7,286 nt of DNA from Vulcanimicrobiota bacterium (GTDB lineage: Bacteria > Vulcanimicrobiota > Vulcanimicrobiia > Vulcanimicrobiales > Vulcanimicrobiaceae), in contig JAFAOZ010000067.1 of the NCBI GenBank assembly GCA_019247395.1, forward strand, positions 1 through 7,286, written 5' to 3'. The notes beneath the pieces are model-generated. The model was not told the DNA's origin. It was given only the letters and a program-made list of their open reading frames with translations, and did no database searches. The translations under genes were made by a program, and so were the position numbers. The number at the start of each line of letters is the position of its first letter. Positions within the stretch are counted from its first letter, which is position 1. Positions 6,428 to 7,286 of this stretch are shown here, one piece after another.

Positions 6428-7286
6428 CTAAACCTGAGCATTTTCTAATACCAGTTTCGCAGCGGCGATATCTTCGCACGCAAGGCCGACGGACTTAAAG
6501 ACGGTCGTCGAGCGCGGCGGCGATTCTTTTGTGCCGGAGAAAATTTCGCCGGCCTCGGCATAGATCGATGAGCCCGAAAGGATGACGTCCCCCGACTCCA
6601 TCGCGACGGCTTGGCGGGAATCGACGACGATCGTCGCGCGCATCGCATCGTCGTCGAGTTCGCGCCAGTCGGGGCGGCACGACCCTACTGCATTGACGTG
6701 CGTGCCCGGCTCGAGCCACGCGCCGCGCAATACCGGCTCCTGCGCCGCGGTTGCGGTCACGACGACGTCTGCGCCCCGAACGGCATCCTCCGGTGAAGGC
6801 ACCGCCGTCACGCCGTGCTCGCGCGCAAACCGCTGCGCGTGTGCGTGCGTGCGGCTCCAAACCCGAACCTCGCTGAGATCGCGAACGCATCGCAGCGCCG
6901 CTAAATGCGCGCTCGCCTGCACGCCGCTGCCGAGCAGCGCCAAGACACGGCTGCCCGGCGACGCGAGCCGGCGCGTGACCGCCGCGGATACGGCGGCGGT
7001 GCGCATTTCCGTGATGAGCCGCCCGTCCATCGCTGCCAGCGGCGTTCCGTTCGCGGTGCGATACAGTAGAATCGTCGCATTGTGCGTCGGAACTTCCGTC
7101 CCGGCGTTGGCCGGATAAAACGTCACGAATTTCAACCCCATCACATCGCCCGCGACCGCCGGCATGAGGCCGACGTACCGGGCGCGCTCCTCGATCGTGA
7201 GAATCGTTCGCACCGGATGAATGTCGGAGCCGCTTGAAAATCGAGCCAGCGCCGACTCCATCGCGTCGATCAGGCGCGGCCATGTG
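6428..7286 (-). CDS. Mu-crystallin / ornithine cyclodeaminase family NAD(P)-dependent enzyme, N-terminus cut by window edge
   Basis: The visible 285 residues run open to the window edge. Alignment from memory suggests about 20-25 N-terminal residues are missing, so the ATG at 7261 is internal (preceded in frame by WPRLIDA). Family marks, in order: GLKFVTFYPANAG with the conserved active-site lysine, PTHNATILLY, the MDGRLITEMRTAAVSAA substrate-site helix, a Rossmann dinucleotide motif GSGVQASAH, GADVVVTATAAQEPVL, HVNAVGSCRPDWRELD, VVDSRQAVAMESGDV, and TTVFKSVGLACEDIAAAKLV. The family includes ornithine cyclodeaminase, bacterial alanine dehydrogenase and ketimine reductases such as mammalian mu-crystallin. 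Where ornithine cyclodeaminase has its catalytic aspartate (VGGDCPG) this protein has VGSCRPD, matching the VGASRPDWREL of human mu-crystallin as I recall it. Reduction of a cyclic imine (pyrroline- or piperideine-2-carboxylate type) is thus likelier than ornithine deamination. The protein is cytoplasmic. The gene is separated from the next operon by a terminator. Confidence 0.93.
   Translation of the reverse strand, partial: TWPRLIDAMESALARFSSGSDIHPVRTILTIEERARYVGLMPAVAGDVMGLKFVTFYPANAGTEVPTHNATILLYRTANGTPLAAMDGRLITEMRTAAVSAAVTRRLASPGSRVLALLGSGVQASAHLAALRCVRDLSEVRVWSRTHAHAQRFAREHGVTAVPSPEDAVRGADVVVTATAAQEPVLRGAWLEPGTHVNAVGSCRPDWRELDDDAMRATIVVDSRQAVAMESGDVILSGSSIYAEAGEIFSGTKESPPRSTTVFKSVGLACEDIAAAKLVLENAQV

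Overview
The window is GC-rich, densely coding bacterial DNA with six protein genes and intergenic gaps of at most about 160 bases. I see no rRNA, tRNA, CRISPR array, insertion sequence or phage gene. A lipoprotein and a signal-peptide protein suggest a bacterium with an elaborate envelope. The very large winged-helix/BTAD/AAA/TPR regulator is a type abundant in Actinomycetota, Chloroflexota and the Eremiobacterota/Dormibacterota lineages. I favour an uncultured soil lineage such as Eremiobacterota, but only as a weak guess, because nothing here fixes the taxon.

Layout: bases 66-1378 hold two plus-strand membrane-protein genes. The first has two membrane helices and a cysteine-containing exported domain. 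The second is a small three-helix protein. A perfect 9-bp inverted repeat sits just before the first start codon. These genes converge, across about 100 bases, on a three-gene minus-strand cluster (6271 down to 1480). In transcription order it encodes a 199-aa lipoprotein, a 236-aa secreted protein whose start overlaps the lipoprotein stop by one base, and, after an 11-base gap, a 1156-aa BTAD-type regulator starting at GTG. The spacing suggests one operon in which two envelope proteins of unknown role are co-expressed with a large signal-integrating ATPase regulator. A good intrinsic terminator (6322-6358) separates this cluster from the upstream minus-strand gene. That gene (6428 to the window edge) encodes an ornithine cyclodeaminase/mu-crystallin family NAD(P)-dependent enzyme, cut at its N-terminus by the window end. 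Its active-site region resembles mu-crystallin (ketimine reductase) more than true ornithine cyclodeaminase.

No clearly new defence or mobile system is visible. The best leads are the envelope-protein/BTAD-regulator operon, the mu-crystallin-like active site, and the palindrome before the first gene.
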